From Rhodothermales bacterium (GTDB lineage Bacteria; Bacteroidota; Rhodothermia; Rhodothermales; JABDKH01), in contig JABDKO010000109.1 in assembly GCA_013002165.1 (NCBI GenBank), positions 1-34,528 on the forward strand: a stretch of 34,528 nucleotides of DNA, read 5' to 3'. Position numbers and translations under genes: made by a program. The notes below the pieces were generated by a model. That model ran no database searches. It was not told the DNA's origin and saw nothing but the letters and a program-made list of their open reading frames with translations. This document shows, one piece after another, positions 9,080 through 16,307 of this stretch (positions are counted from its first letter, which is position 1; each line of letters starts with the position of its first letter).

Positions 9080-10003
9080 CTAGAGATCTGTCCCGAGAGA
9101 CGGCAGCAACGCATTGTGGACGATATCCAGCACCGTCCTGGCCTGATCGCTGTCGATCTTCCCTGCTTTTACAGCGGTGCGGACTGTTTCGGTTGAAAGA
9201 GATGCGTAGACAGGTAGCAAATGCGGGAGATTTGCTCTGAGGTACTGTAGATGAATTTTGACTGTCTCGGTGTCGCCTCGCGAAATCGGACCCGTGAGTG
9301 CGGCACCCGGGCCAAGGGCGGCAATATTGTCAATAGTTTTTTGCGAGAGCATACCATACAACTCACCGGCAGAAAGGTCCGAGAAACCCGCCGCCGCCAG
9401 CACTTCATTGATCATCCCGAACAGGGTGACGACGAAGTTTGACGCGATCGATGCGCCCAGATGGTAGGCGGGTTTTGACGCTTCTGAAATGGCAATCGGA
9501 CGCATGTGCAGAAGCCGCGCGAGTGATGTCGCCACATCGACTGCGATGGTGTCGCCTTCTATTGCGACTATGGCATCGGCAAGGACTGCAGCTTCCCGTC
9601 CGTCCGGAATCGATTTCAGCGGATGGAAGCTTGCACAGCCTGCGCCGCGCTTCCGTAGGTTCTGAAAGACTGAAGATGCACGTGCGCCCGAGGTATGCAT
9701 TACGATGCACCCGGACCATTCCCTTGGGACAGTCGATAGCGCATCGGCAACTTCGACAAGAGCGTTATCCGGAACTGCACAAATTATTGTACATGGCTCT
9801 TTGGGTAGGCTTCTGATATCCGTCGATACAATGTCGGCGGAAACTGCTTTGGCGAGATCTACCGCATCGGGATGAGATTTGTTGATGACTGCCGCAATGC
9901 GAAACCCAGCGATATGAATCGCCCGGCCGAGGGCATTGCCAACGTTGCCTGCGCCTATGATTGCATAGGGTCTCTTTATTATTCCGGTAGCCGCTTCGCT
10001 CAT
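9080..10003 (-). CDS. DUF2520 / Rossmann-fold NAD(P)-binding protein
   Basis: A 307-residue protein. The N terminus is a Rossmann fold with GAGNVGNALG at about 17-26. The rest matches the pattern of the family with a DUF2520 C-terminal helical domain (HTSGARASSVF, then FHPLKSIPD, then a helical region with KPAYHLGASIASNFV). These resemble pyrroline-5-carboxylate reductase or 6-phosphogluconate dehydrogenase-type enzymes, but the substrate is not known for the family. It follows the secreted propeller gene by 72 bases and precedes the cyclophilin gene by 144 bases. That 144-base gap (8936-9079) shows no gene. Confidence 0.82.
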   Translation of the reverse strand: MSEAATGIIKRPYAIIGAGNVGNALGRAIHIAGFRIAAVINKSHPDAVDLAKAVSADIVSTDIRSLPKEPCTIICAVPDNALVEVADALSTVPREWSGCIVMHTSGARASSVFQNLRKRGAGCASFHPLKSIPDGREAAVLADAIVAIEGDTIAVDVATSLARLLHMRPIAISEASKPAYHLGASIASNFVVTLFGMINEVLAAAGFSDLSAGELYGMLSQKTIDNIAALGPGAALTGPISRGDTETVKIHLQYLRANLPHLLPVYASLSTETVRTAVKAGKIDSDQARTVLDIVHNALLPSLGTDL

Positions 10004-10075
10004 CTATCTTTAGTGATGGGTCAGGAAGGTACTACTGACGAGTGATTTGGGCAATTGCCGGAGTTAGCTGCAAAC

Positions 10076-11461
10076 TTATCTGATGAGAATCATCTTCTTC
10101 ATCTCAATAGAATCCCCGATATCTGCCGTGTAGAAGTACAATCCAGAGGCAACGTTTCGGCCTGATTGATCGCGACTGTCCCAGGAAAGCTCATAACGTC
10201 CGGGTGGAGTGGTTGTCCGGTTCATCAACGTACGAACGAGCCTCCCGGTGGGGCCGTAGACACGGATATGTACATCAAGAGGTCTATGCAGGGTGAAAGC
10301 AATCGTTGTGTTGGTCCGAAGGGGATTCGGATAGTTCTGCTCTATTGAAAACTCTTTGGGAGCTGGCGCGTGCGGTTCAACGGCAACCGGTTCGGAAGGG
10401 ACAAACGTGTACGCAAAGGATCCGACCGCGTAACCGACAGAATCAGAAAGGATGTACATTCTGTTCAGCCGGGGATCGAGTTCGCCGGCTGGATTGGCTG
10501 TTGGATGGTATGGCGCTACCTGTGACCAGCTCTGGCCTCCATCTGTCGTAACAGAAGTTGTTCCTCTACCACCTACCCAGCCAAGTTCTTCGGTCAGAAA
10601 ACCAATTCCCTGGAGACCGGCAAAGTCAACACTTCCTGTAACAAATATCGGTGCCCACGTGTGGCCTCTGTCGACAGACTTCAAGATCTTCGCCTCTGCC
10701 GTTTCGTTGCCGTTATACTCGACGGATGCATAGACGACTGAGTCCGACGGGACGGTAATCTTCCATCCCCACTCACCGTCGACGCCTGCAGCTCTGGTCG
10801 TGCGGTGGACGACATCCCAGCTGCTGCCGCCGTCAACTGTCATGAGAATAACTGCAATGCCATCAAAGGCACTACCATCGCCGCCAGTAGCAATTCCCGT
10901 TTGTTCGTCGAAGAAATGCACGTCTACCAGGGTTGCCGCATGGGAACTCAAATCTTTACTCGTCCACGTGTCTCCCCTGTCTGTGGATAGCAGAAAGCGT
11001 GGCGCTCCCCAGAACGCACCGACGCCGACCATCATGGAGTCAGACACTGCCTGCATTCCGCACAGGCCCTGTACGATTGGTCCGCCTATTGTTGCCGAGA
11101 TGTTCGTCCAATTCAATCCACCGTCTACGGTTTCATAAAGAACGAAAGGCTCCGAGTTGACCAAGCCGACATAGCCGACCTGATCGTCAAAGAAGGCGGT
11201 ACTGCGAAATGTCAGCGAAGGATCATGCTTCTGTTGCTCCCAGTTCTCTCCATGATCAACAGTTTTATAAATATGCCCTGTCGTATTAACCAGCCAGCCG
11301 ATTCCGTTGTCAACAAACGTGATATCGTCGTGGCGCTGCAACGTAGGTGCCGGTGGTGCATTCGCCAGGATCTCCCACTTGCCACCAGTCGTCTGACCGT
11401 TTGATGACTCAGGAATGAAGCACATGGCGGCGATGGCCAGACATAAACAACAGAATCTCAT
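10076..11461 (-). CDS. secreted Asp-box beta-propeller protein with type IX C-terminal sorting domain
   Basis: A 461-residue exported protein. The signal peptide is MRFCCLCLAIAAMCF. The body has six Asp-box motifs (TVDHGENW, TVDGGLNW, STDRGDTW, TVDGGSSW, SVDRGHTW, TTDGGQSW), as in Ycf48/sialidase-type beta-propellers. From about residue 371 there is a FlgD-like Ig sorting domain (QNYPNPL, DVHIRVYGPTG, then GLYFYTADIG and MKKMILIR), the hallmark of type IX secretion cargo in Bacteroidota-type bacteria. The protein is therefore likely to be secreted or surface-anchored. The ATG at 11461 was chosen over a TTG at 11500 because it begins the signal peptide and has GGA about 8 bases upstream. It lies downstream of the putative anti-sigma gene, 83 bases away. 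Its binding partner is unknown. Confidence 0.85.
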   Translation of the reverse strand: MRFCCLCLAIAAMCFIPESSNGQTTGGKWEILANAPPAPTLQRHDDITFVDNGIGWLVNTTGHIYKTVDHGENWEQQKHDPSLTFRSTAFFDDQVGYVGLVNSEPFVLYETVDGGLNWTNISATIGGPIVQGLCGMQAVSDSMMVGVGAFWGAPRFLLSTDRGDTWTSKDLSSHAATLVDVHFFDEQTGIATGGDGSAFDGIAVILMTVDGGSSWDVVHRTTRAAGVDGEWGWKITVPSDSVVYASVEYNGNETAEAKILKSVDRGHTWAPIFVTGSVDFAGLQGIGFLTEELGWVGGRGTTSVTTDGGQSWSQVAPYHPTANPAGELDPRLNRMYILSDSVGYAVGSFAYTFVPSEPVAVEPHAPAPKEFSIEQNYPNPLRTNTTIAFTLHRPLDVHIRVYGPTGRLVRTLMNRTTTPPGRYELSWDSRDQSGRNVASGLYFYTADIGDSIEMKKMILIR

Positions 11462-11544
11462 TGCATTTCCACAAGTGTCAGGGCTGGCAAAGGAACACAA
11501 TCCGGAAGATTTCTACCAGTCAGGAATCAATACCAGATTCTGTA

Positions 11545-12129
11545 CTAGTCGCCGAGAAAGGTTAATTCGGCTTCAGCCGTCGGTACGCGGTATCGTTTCC
11601 TCGGTGAGTTTACCACGTGGAGCGGATCTGCGTTTGTCACGAGGAGCCCAACCTTTAGATCTCCCGGACGATGTGCCGGTGTCATCTGAACTGAAAGGTC
11701 TGACGCCGGAGAGGTTGCAAGCATTGCTGTTTCTACCGGAGTCTGCATCTGGTCGATGCTGTGTGTAGGCAATGCAACGACCGTGGTGACGAGGATCAGT
11801 ACAAGGACTGCGTAACTGAATGATATCGACGACCGGGTACTAACCGGTGGTAGACCATACACGTCGATCTTTCCAGTTTCGGCATTGAGTCTTGCTCTGA
11901 GTTTGGATTGGAACTGCTGCGGCGCGCAGAGGGAACACCCTGTTTGTTTCAGGACGTGTTGGGCTTCAGTCAGGCCCTGGATCTGCCGGGCTATTTCCGG
12001 ACAAGAGTTTACGAGCTCATCAAAGGCACTGCGAACAGACGGATCCATTGTTCCGTCGACATATTCGCACATCAACTCGTCGAGGAGTTGATCATTCTGA
12101 AAATCGGGCGCTTTGTACCAATCATCCAT
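11545..12129 (-). CDS. probable anti-sigma factor, single-pass membrane protein
   Basis: A 194-residue protein placed directly after an ECF sigma gene. The N-terminal part (LLDELMCEYVDGTMDPSVRS, about 15-55) resembles the anti-sigma domain helix that grips sigma, but the zinc motif HxxxCxxC is degenerate: only Cys43 is kept in that segment, plus a CSLC pair at 65-68. One membrane helix lies at about 102-120. The C-terminal half (about 121-194) would be periplasmic and is low in recognisable features. The likely role is to hold the sigma factor at the inner membrane until a signal releases it. The assignment rests on position and topology more than on clear homology. An intrinsic terminator lies just upstream of its start. 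Confidence 0.65.
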   Translation of the reverse strand: MDDWYKAPDFQNDQLLDELMCEYVDGTMDPSVRSAFDELVNSCPEIARQIQGLTEAQHVLKQTGCSLCAPQQFQSKLRARLNAETGKIDVYGLPPVSTRSSISFSYAVLVLILVTTVVALPTHSIDQMQTPVETAMLATSPASDLSVQMTPAHRPGDLKVGLLVTNADPLHVVNSPRKRYRVPTAEAELTFLGD

Positions 12130-12165
12130 ACGCGTTGACTGTGTTACCCCCGGCCCGATGGAAAG

Positions 12166-12199
12166 AAAAAAGGGCCCATGGCAGTTACACCATCGACCC
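12166..12199 (-). terminator. intrinsic terminator between sigma and anti-sigma genes
   Basis: Read on the minus strand, GGGTCGATGG pairs with CCATGGGCCC around the loop TGTAACTG, with one G-G mismatch and one G-T wobble, and six T follow. It starts about 18 bases after the sigma gene stop and ends about 37 bases before the anti-sigma start. It should reduce transcription into the downstream genes. Confidence 0.72.
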
Positions 12200-12217
12200 T
12201 ATCTTCAAATACATAAG

Positions 12218-12907
12218 TTACTCTTCCTGTACTGTGTAGATGTCCTTCAGAAGACCTTGAAGCTTTGTTCGGCCTCTATTGATTCTACTTTTGACAGTAC
12301 CCATCGGTAAACCGGTTATCTCGGCTATCTCTTCGTAAGCAAGTTGCTGAACGTCACGAAGCACGACTACTTCACGAAACTCTTCAGGGATCTGGCGTAG
12401 CGCCTCCTGGATGAAGTAGTCTTGAATCGTACTTTCGGTATGCTTGTCCGGAGAGAAGGTTTCGTCCGGAATCTCGACTTCATACTCTTCGTCGTCGCGA
12501 TTAACGGACTGCAGAGAATACAATCGGCGGCGCTTCCTCTTCCGGTATTCAGAACGGGCGAGGTTACCGGCGATTGTGTACAACCAGGTTGAATACTTGG
12601 CAATTCGTCGGTAGGAATGACGGTTACGATACACTCTCAGGAATGTCTCCTGGAGAAGGTCTTCGCACTCCTTCATATCTCCGAGAAAGCGATAAATGTA
12701 GTTTGTAAGCGGGTCTTTATACCGGCTGACAAGAATATCAAACGCCTCAACGGTCCCAGCCTGAAACTGGGACATCAGATCCTCATCACTCATTTGAAGC
12801 AGTGCTTCGTAGTGGCGGTTATTGGGATTAACCGGCTTCGAGAGGGATTTCCGAACCTTTAGCGAGTTGCCCGCTGGTATTCTTGTTCTCTCAAGCGTTT
12901 TCGACAT
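12218..12907 (-). CDS. ECF RNA polymerase sigma factor, RpoE-like
   Basis: A 229-residue sigma-70 family protein of group 4. Region 2 spans about 41-125 (DLMSQFQAGTVEAF, then DLLQETFLRVYRN and STWLYTIAGNLARSEYRKRKRR). Region 4 spans about 165-222 (LRQIPEEFREVVVLRDVQQ, then the helix-turn-helix YEEIAEITGLPMGTVKSRI). Region 3 is absent, as expected for ECF factors. A basic N-terminal tail of about 30 residues precedes region 2. AGGA lies about 8 bases upstream of the ATG. It redirects RNA polymerase to a regulon that probably includes envelope genes, given the membrane protein and secreted protein that follow, but the regulon is inference. Confidence 0.93.
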   Translation of the reverse strand: MSKTLERTRIPAGNSLKVRKSLSKPVNPNNRHYEALLQMSDEDLMSQFQAGTVEAFDILVSRYKDPLTNYIYRFLGDMKECEDLLQETFLRVYRNRHSYRRIAKYSTWLYTIAGNLARSEYRKRKRRRLYSLQSVNRDDEEYEVEIPDETFSPDKHTESTIQDYFIQEALRQIPEEFREVVVLRDVQQLAYEEIAEITGLPMGTVKSRINRGRTKLQGLLKDIYTVQEE

Positions 12908-12926
12908 ACGTGTGTCCTAAAGTTGA

Positions 12927-12944
12927 TTGGCCTTTGCGGGCCAA
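12927..12944 (-). promoter_or_regulatory. 6-bp dyad in the leader of the sigma factor gene
   Basis: TTGGCC (12927-12932) and GGCCAA (12939-12944) are exact inverted repeats around a 6-base loop. The dyad sits 19 bases ahead of the sigma ATG and just upstream of its AGGA ribosome binding site. No T run follows, so it is more likely a leader hairpin or protein-binding site than a terminator for holA. Confidence 0.4.
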
Positions 12945-12982
12945 GGGATTACTTCTTATTTGTTCACTAAACACCACGAACG

Positions 12983-14020
12983 TTACGCGGCGACCCTTAA
13001 ATCACGCGGTATCAGGCCTCTGAGCAGGAGTGTAACTATCAAAAGAGGATCTCTGGTAGACCCTCCTTTCAATTCGAAATCAGCCGCAAGCATCAATTTA
13101 AACGCTACACGGATTCTTTCAGGGTTAAAAAAACGAAGACTTCGAATATATTCTTTCAGGAAATACGACGGTATACCAATTTGTTGCGCCATATCACCCT
13201 CCCTCATGCTATTTTCTTGACAATTTGTCAGTCTCCAGAGCTTTACAAGGTACGCACTAAGGACTGCGACAATACGAATCGCTTCCCCTCGCGTATTAGA
13301 AGCTTGGCGCAACAATCGTTCCGCGATAGACACGGCGCGGGTGTATTTCGCCTGCCCTATAGCAGCCTGTAACTCAAAGACATTGAAATCGCGGGTCTGG
13401 CCGCTGGCCAGAAGAACGTCATCTACCTTGATTTGGGTACGATTTCCCAGATAAGTAATTAGTTTCTCTATTTCGGCAGCCAAAGCCCTCAGGTCCGGTC
13501 CCACAATCTCCACCAGCATTTGTACCGCCTGTCCGTCAGCCTTGAGACCCTGCTCCCGAATCTGGTTGTCCACCCAGGAGGTCAGTTGCCGGCCTTTCAT
13601 GTCCTTAAATTCGACTGCGACAGCATTCTTTTTAAGGGCCCGGTACGGATGATGACTCAGGTTCGGCTTTGTCCGACAGGAGGCAACAACTATCGCCGTC
13701 GGATTCGGATTTTTCGTATAGGCGACAAACCTGTCATTGTCCTTCACTTTTTCGAAGTCACGAATAATCACGACGCGGTTCTGTGCCATCACGGGGTACG
13801 ATGAACACAGGCCGATGATGTTATCAATGTCTGCTTCCGCACCATAGACTATGTCGAGATTGAAATCCTTCTCGTGCGGCTCAAGCGCCTCCTGAATCAG
13901 GACATTCTCGAGTTCGGAGATAAGAAAACCCTCAGTGCCGTAGAGAAAATACAGGGGCTCAAAATTCTTGTGCTTGAATGCGATTTTGAGGTCTTTGTAT
14001 CCTGACTTCTTTGCGGGCAT
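12983..14020 (-). CDS. holA: DNA polymerase III delta subunit
   Basis: A 345-residue protein with the HolA layout: an N-terminal AAA+-like region (FEPLYFLYGTEGFLI in place of a Walker A), the VVIIRDFEK strand, and the helical C-terminal collar domain (FELQAAIGQAKYTRAVSIAE, then FFNPERIRVAFKLMLAADFELKGG). The delta subunit opens the sliding clamp within the clamp-loader complex. It lacks a functional P-loop, as is normal for delta. The length is typical. It is followed after 75 bases by the ECF sigma gene and preceded after 71 bases by the DUF2164 gene; the latter gap holds a perfect palindrome. Confidence 0.92.
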   Translation of the reverse strand: MPAKKSGYKDLKIAFKHKNFEPLYFLYGTEGFLISELENVLIQEALEPHEKDFNLDIVYGAEADIDNIIGLCSSYPVMAQNRVVIIRDFEKVKDNDRFVAYTKNPNPTAIVVASCRTKPNLSHHPYRALKKNAVAVEFKDMKGRQLTSWVDNQIREQGLKADGQAVQMLVEIVGPDLRALAAEIEKLITYLGNRTQIKVDDVLLASGQTRDFNVFELQAAIGQAKYTRAVSIAERLLRQASNTRGEAIRIVAVLSAYLVKLWRLTNCQENSMREGDMAQQIGIPSYFLKEYIRSLRFFNPERIRVAFKLMLAADFELKGGSTRDPLLIVTLLLRGLIPRDLRVAA

Positions 14021-14054
14021 AATGTCTACGGATTAGCATCTCCAGTTTACATCT

Positions 14055-14070
14055 CTGGAAACGTTTCCAG
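14055..14070. promoter_or_regulatory. perfect 16-bp palindrome resembling a LacI/GalR-family operator
   Basis: CTGGAAACGTTTCCAG is fully self-complementary and centred on CG, the layout of LacI/GalR-family and catabolite-repression (cre-like) operators (TGnAAnCGnTTnCA). It lies 35 bases upstream of the holA ATG and 22 bases after the DUF2164 stop. No LacI-type regulator gene occurs in the window. A transcription-pausing hairpin is the alternative. Confidence 0.5.
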
Positions 14071-14091
14071 TTACCGATTATTGTCCTTGAA

Positions 14092-14364
14092 TTACTTGTT
14101 GCGCCGCTCCCGTTCCAGACGTCTCCAGTACGCGAACTCTACCTGATTAACGTCGAGATCAATTTCAGCGACGCGAGCGTGCATCCGTTCCTGAACTTCC
14201 CGGACAGCCTGATTGAAAATAGACGGTCCGATTTCCTCAAGAAAAAAATCAAGAAGAGCACCGGCAGCAATGTTGCCGATGCTCTCCTCTAAAGACTCTT
14301 CTGCGTATCTCTGTATTGAGGCGATTGCTTCACTTCGAGCGTCACCTGTCAATTCAATTGACAT
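14092..14364 (-). CDS. DUF2164 family protein
   Basis: A 90-residue soluble protein whose core (SIQRYAEESLEESIGNIAAG, then LDFFLEEIGPSIFNQAVREVQ) matches the DUF2164 pattern. The family is small, widespread and without an assigned function. The protein is mostly helical, acidic in the middle, with a basic C-terminal tail (RRLERERRNK). It follows the barrel protein gene by 31 bases and precedes holA by 71 bases, so the three may share a transcript from the promoter at 15018-15047. Confidence 0.8.
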   Translation of the reverse strand: MSIELTGDARSEAIASIQRYAEESLEESIGNIAAGALLDFFLEEIGPSIFNQAVREVQERMHARVAEIDLDVNQVEFAYWRRLERERRNK

Positions 14365-14395
14365 TCACTGATTGGTTATAGATCTCCTGATCCGC

Positions 14396-14959
14396 TTACT
14401 CGCCGCCGCCACCAAATTTGTAGCCCCCACCGATGCGCAGGACACTGATGTTGCCAATTCCAACGGTACCCTCAACGAAAAACTTCTGGATGTTCGCACC
14501 GCCACCAATTACGAGTCCTATCTCTGAATTGCTGAACGATGTACCCCCAATAAATGGTACGTCGGAATCATATTTGAAAGAAAACCGCTCAAGTGCCAGG
14601 CCAGCTTTAACAAATGGTTCAAATTGGGAATCTCCTGGCTGTCCACTGCTTCTGAAGGCTGAGTCGCCACCAAGGTTTAGATTCCCGACAAGCTCGCCCG
14701 AGATTCTAAACACTGAATAATTACCAGCTCCCCCGGCATTTCCACCTCCGGCGAAAACGTATTCTGCAGACGGCCGAACTGCCGTGTTACCTACCGGACC
14801 AATCTCAAGCCCTACCGGATATTCAATACCTGCTCCCAGGGCGAGGCCCTCCCAGTCAACGTCGAACGCTCCGAGCGCAAGGAACGAAATCTGGGCTTTA
14901 GTCGGTAGTGCGACAAAGGCAAAAACTACAATTGCCGATGCTGTAGCTATTTTCTTCAT
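14396..14959 (-). CDS. outer-membrane beta-barrel protein
   Basis: A 187-residue exported protein with a signal peptide (MKKIATASAIVVFAFVALPTKAQ). It is then glycine-rich with alternating hydrophobic/polar strands (ALGAGIEYPVG, FEPFVKAGLALERFSFKY, SEIGLVIGGGANIQKFFVEG, LRIGGGYKFGGG), typical of a small 8-stranded barrel such as the OmpX/OmpW-like group. It ends GGGGE rather than with the usual terminal aromatic residue. A strong promoter-like sequence lies about 60 bases upstream. No specific function can be read. Confidence 0.72.
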   Translation of the reverse strand: MKKIATASAIVVFAFVALPTKAQISFLALGAFDVDWEGLALGAGIEYPVGLEIGPVGNTAVRPSAEYVFAGGGNAGGAGNYSVFRISGELVGNLNLGGDSAFRSSGQPGDSQFEPFVKAGLALERFSFKYDSDVPFIGGTSFSNSEIGLVIGGGANIQKFFVEGTVGIGNISVLRIGGGYKFGGGGE

Positions 14960-15017
14960 GATAGTGTTATTCAGATCTAGATTCTGGATTATTTCTTGTG
15001 ATGCTGTGACGTAAAGA

Positions 15018-15047
15018 AGTATAGGGTAGACGCTGCATCTATGTCAA
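15018..15047 (-). promoter_or_regulatory. promoter of the barrel protein gene
   Basis: On the minus strand, TTGACA (15047-15042) and TATACT (15023-15018) are separated by 18 bases. This is close to the general sigma-70 consensus and the best promoter match in the window. It would give a leader of about 50 bases. The rest of the 14960-15122 gap holds only a weak hairpin (15072-15088) after the upstream gene. Confidence 0.6.
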
Positions 15048-15122
15048 CATGGCCAAGGCTCATGATATATAAAGCGCACACAGCACTTAATGCAGGATCC
15101 ACTTGCTCAATGTGTCACCAGG

Positions 15123-15563
15123 CTACAACCTGAACAAGTTACTTTCATGAAGTCTCACGGTCACACTACGCAACTGGGACGCTTCGTCGAGAATGAATTT
15201 GTGCAGGCGGGTCTTCAGAGGTGTATTATCTTCTTTTATGCTCTGTGACAGCTCGGGATGATCTCGAAGAAAATCAACAAGAAGATCTCGACCATTCTTG
15301 AACCTCTCCAGGACCGTTGCAAGGTCTGCTTCAGGTTCGTCCTCAGTGTGAATGGCCTGAACACCAAGCTCAACGGCAAGTAGCTCCTGCTTGCGGACCA
15401 TATCCTGAAAGCTTTCCAGAATCGACGGCTCTCCGTCTATTGGCTTTTCAGTAAGAATGGCTGAATCAATCTGGGGCACGAACTTGCCGAGAAGGTCAAT
15501 TTCGTCGCTGACATAGCTGAGCTGTCCGATTATTCGATCGACTAGAGTCTCTGTGTCATTCAT
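15123..15563 (-). CDS. hypothetical helical protein
   Basis: A 146-residue soluble protein that I do not recognise with confidence. It is acidic and predicted mainly helical, with heptad-like stretches (VDRIIGQLSYVSDEIDLLGKF, SFQDMVRKQELLAVELGVQAI, LHKFILDEASQLRSVTVRLHE). The four-helix pattern is loosely reminiscent of DinB-like or bacterioferritin-type bundles, but no metal-binding histidine triad is apparent. There is no signal peptide or membrane segment. It follows nuoI by 42 bases, so it is likely cotranscribed with it and the large lipoprotein gene. Confidence 0.6.
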   Translation of the reverse strand: MNDTETLVDRIIGQLSYVSDEIDLLGKFVPQIDSAILTEKPIDGEPSILESFQDMVRKQELLAVELGVQAIHTEDEPEADLATVLERFKNGRDLLVDFLRDHPELSQSIKEDNTPLKTRLHKFILDEASQLRSVTVRLHESNLFRL

Positions 15564-15605
15564 CGTAAGGTCGTACTACGCCGCAGGTCAAGAATCGGCA
15601 ATCGC

Positions 15606-16223
15606 TTACGAAACCTCGTCGGCGGTAGAAAGCCATTTTAGAAACTTGCGATCCCGGAGGCTATGGATATTGTTCTCTTCCTGGAAGTCCCACTGCTGCC
15701 CGAACTGCTTGTTCTTTTCTACTTCCAGATAATCGAGCCTGTCCTTCAGACGCTCCGCTGGAATCAGCAGTCGTTCAAGGCCAAAGACGGCTTCACTGCG
15801 GTCTTGAAAAGTCATGTCATACTCCTTCGACATCACGATAGCTTCTTCGGGACAAACCTCCTCGCAGAAGCCGCAGTATATGCACCGAAGCATGTTAATC
15901 TCGAACCACTGGGGTGCCCGTTCTTTAGCTCCGCCGATGTCCTCGGATTGCATTGAGATCGCCATTGGCGGGCATGCCTTCGCGCAGAGATTACACGATA
16001 CGCACCTCGGCTTACCTTCTTCCTCGACAAGTACGGGACGACCGCGGTAATTGTCAGGCGGGTACCACTGTTCTTCCGGATACTCGAACGTGTACGATGG
16101 TTCGCTTATCATCTTCCGGAAAGAATATCCCAATCCTTTGAACACTTCCGGGAGATAGAGCTTCTCCCAGAAATTCAGCTTGCGCTCGTTTGCTGAGCTT
16201 GTATTTACAGGAGTACCGGGCAT
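15606..16223 (-). CDS. nuoI: NADH-quinone oxidoreductase subunit I (two 4Fe-4S ferredoxin)
   Basis: A 205-residue protein with two CxxCxxCxxxCP motifs ([12 protein letters not shown] at cysteines 74-84; [12 protein letters not shown] at cysteines 114-124) and the NuoI-specific segments [20 protein letters not shown] before the first cluster and [16 protein letters not shown] after the second. NuoI carries clusters N6a/N6b in the peripheral arm of complex I, passing electrons towards the quinone. No other nuo gene is in the window, so this gene is detached from the rest of the complex. The ATG at 16223 was preferred; an in-frame TTG at 16250 would add nine residues. The upstream gap to the large lipoprotein gene is under 90 bases. 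Confidence 0.87.
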   Translation of the reverse strand: MPGTPVNTSSANERKLNFWEKLYLPEVFKGLGYSFRKMISEPSYTFEYPEEQWYPPDNYRGRPVLVEEEGKPRCVSCNLCAKACPPMAISMQSEDIGGAKERAPQWFEINMLRCIYCGFCEEVCPEEAIVMSKEYDMTFQDRSEAVFGLERLLIPAERLKDRLDYLEVEKNKQFGQQWDFQEENNIHSLRDRKFLKWLSTADEVS

Positions 16224-16307
16224 GCCTGACTCTACTTCATTCTTCGCCAATATCGATGGTTAAAATACCAATCCGGAGCAATATTGAAACCCAAGACTTT
16301 GGGAAGA

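Noticed and set aside
15072-15088. Weak hairpin (AAGTGC/GCGCTT) downstream of the 146-residue protein gene
   Set aside because: A six-pair stem with one wobble followed by TATATA is too weak to call a terminator.
15123-15563. Assignment of the 146-residue protein to the DinB family
   Set aside because: The helical pattern is only loosely similar and no metal-binding histidines are in the expected places.
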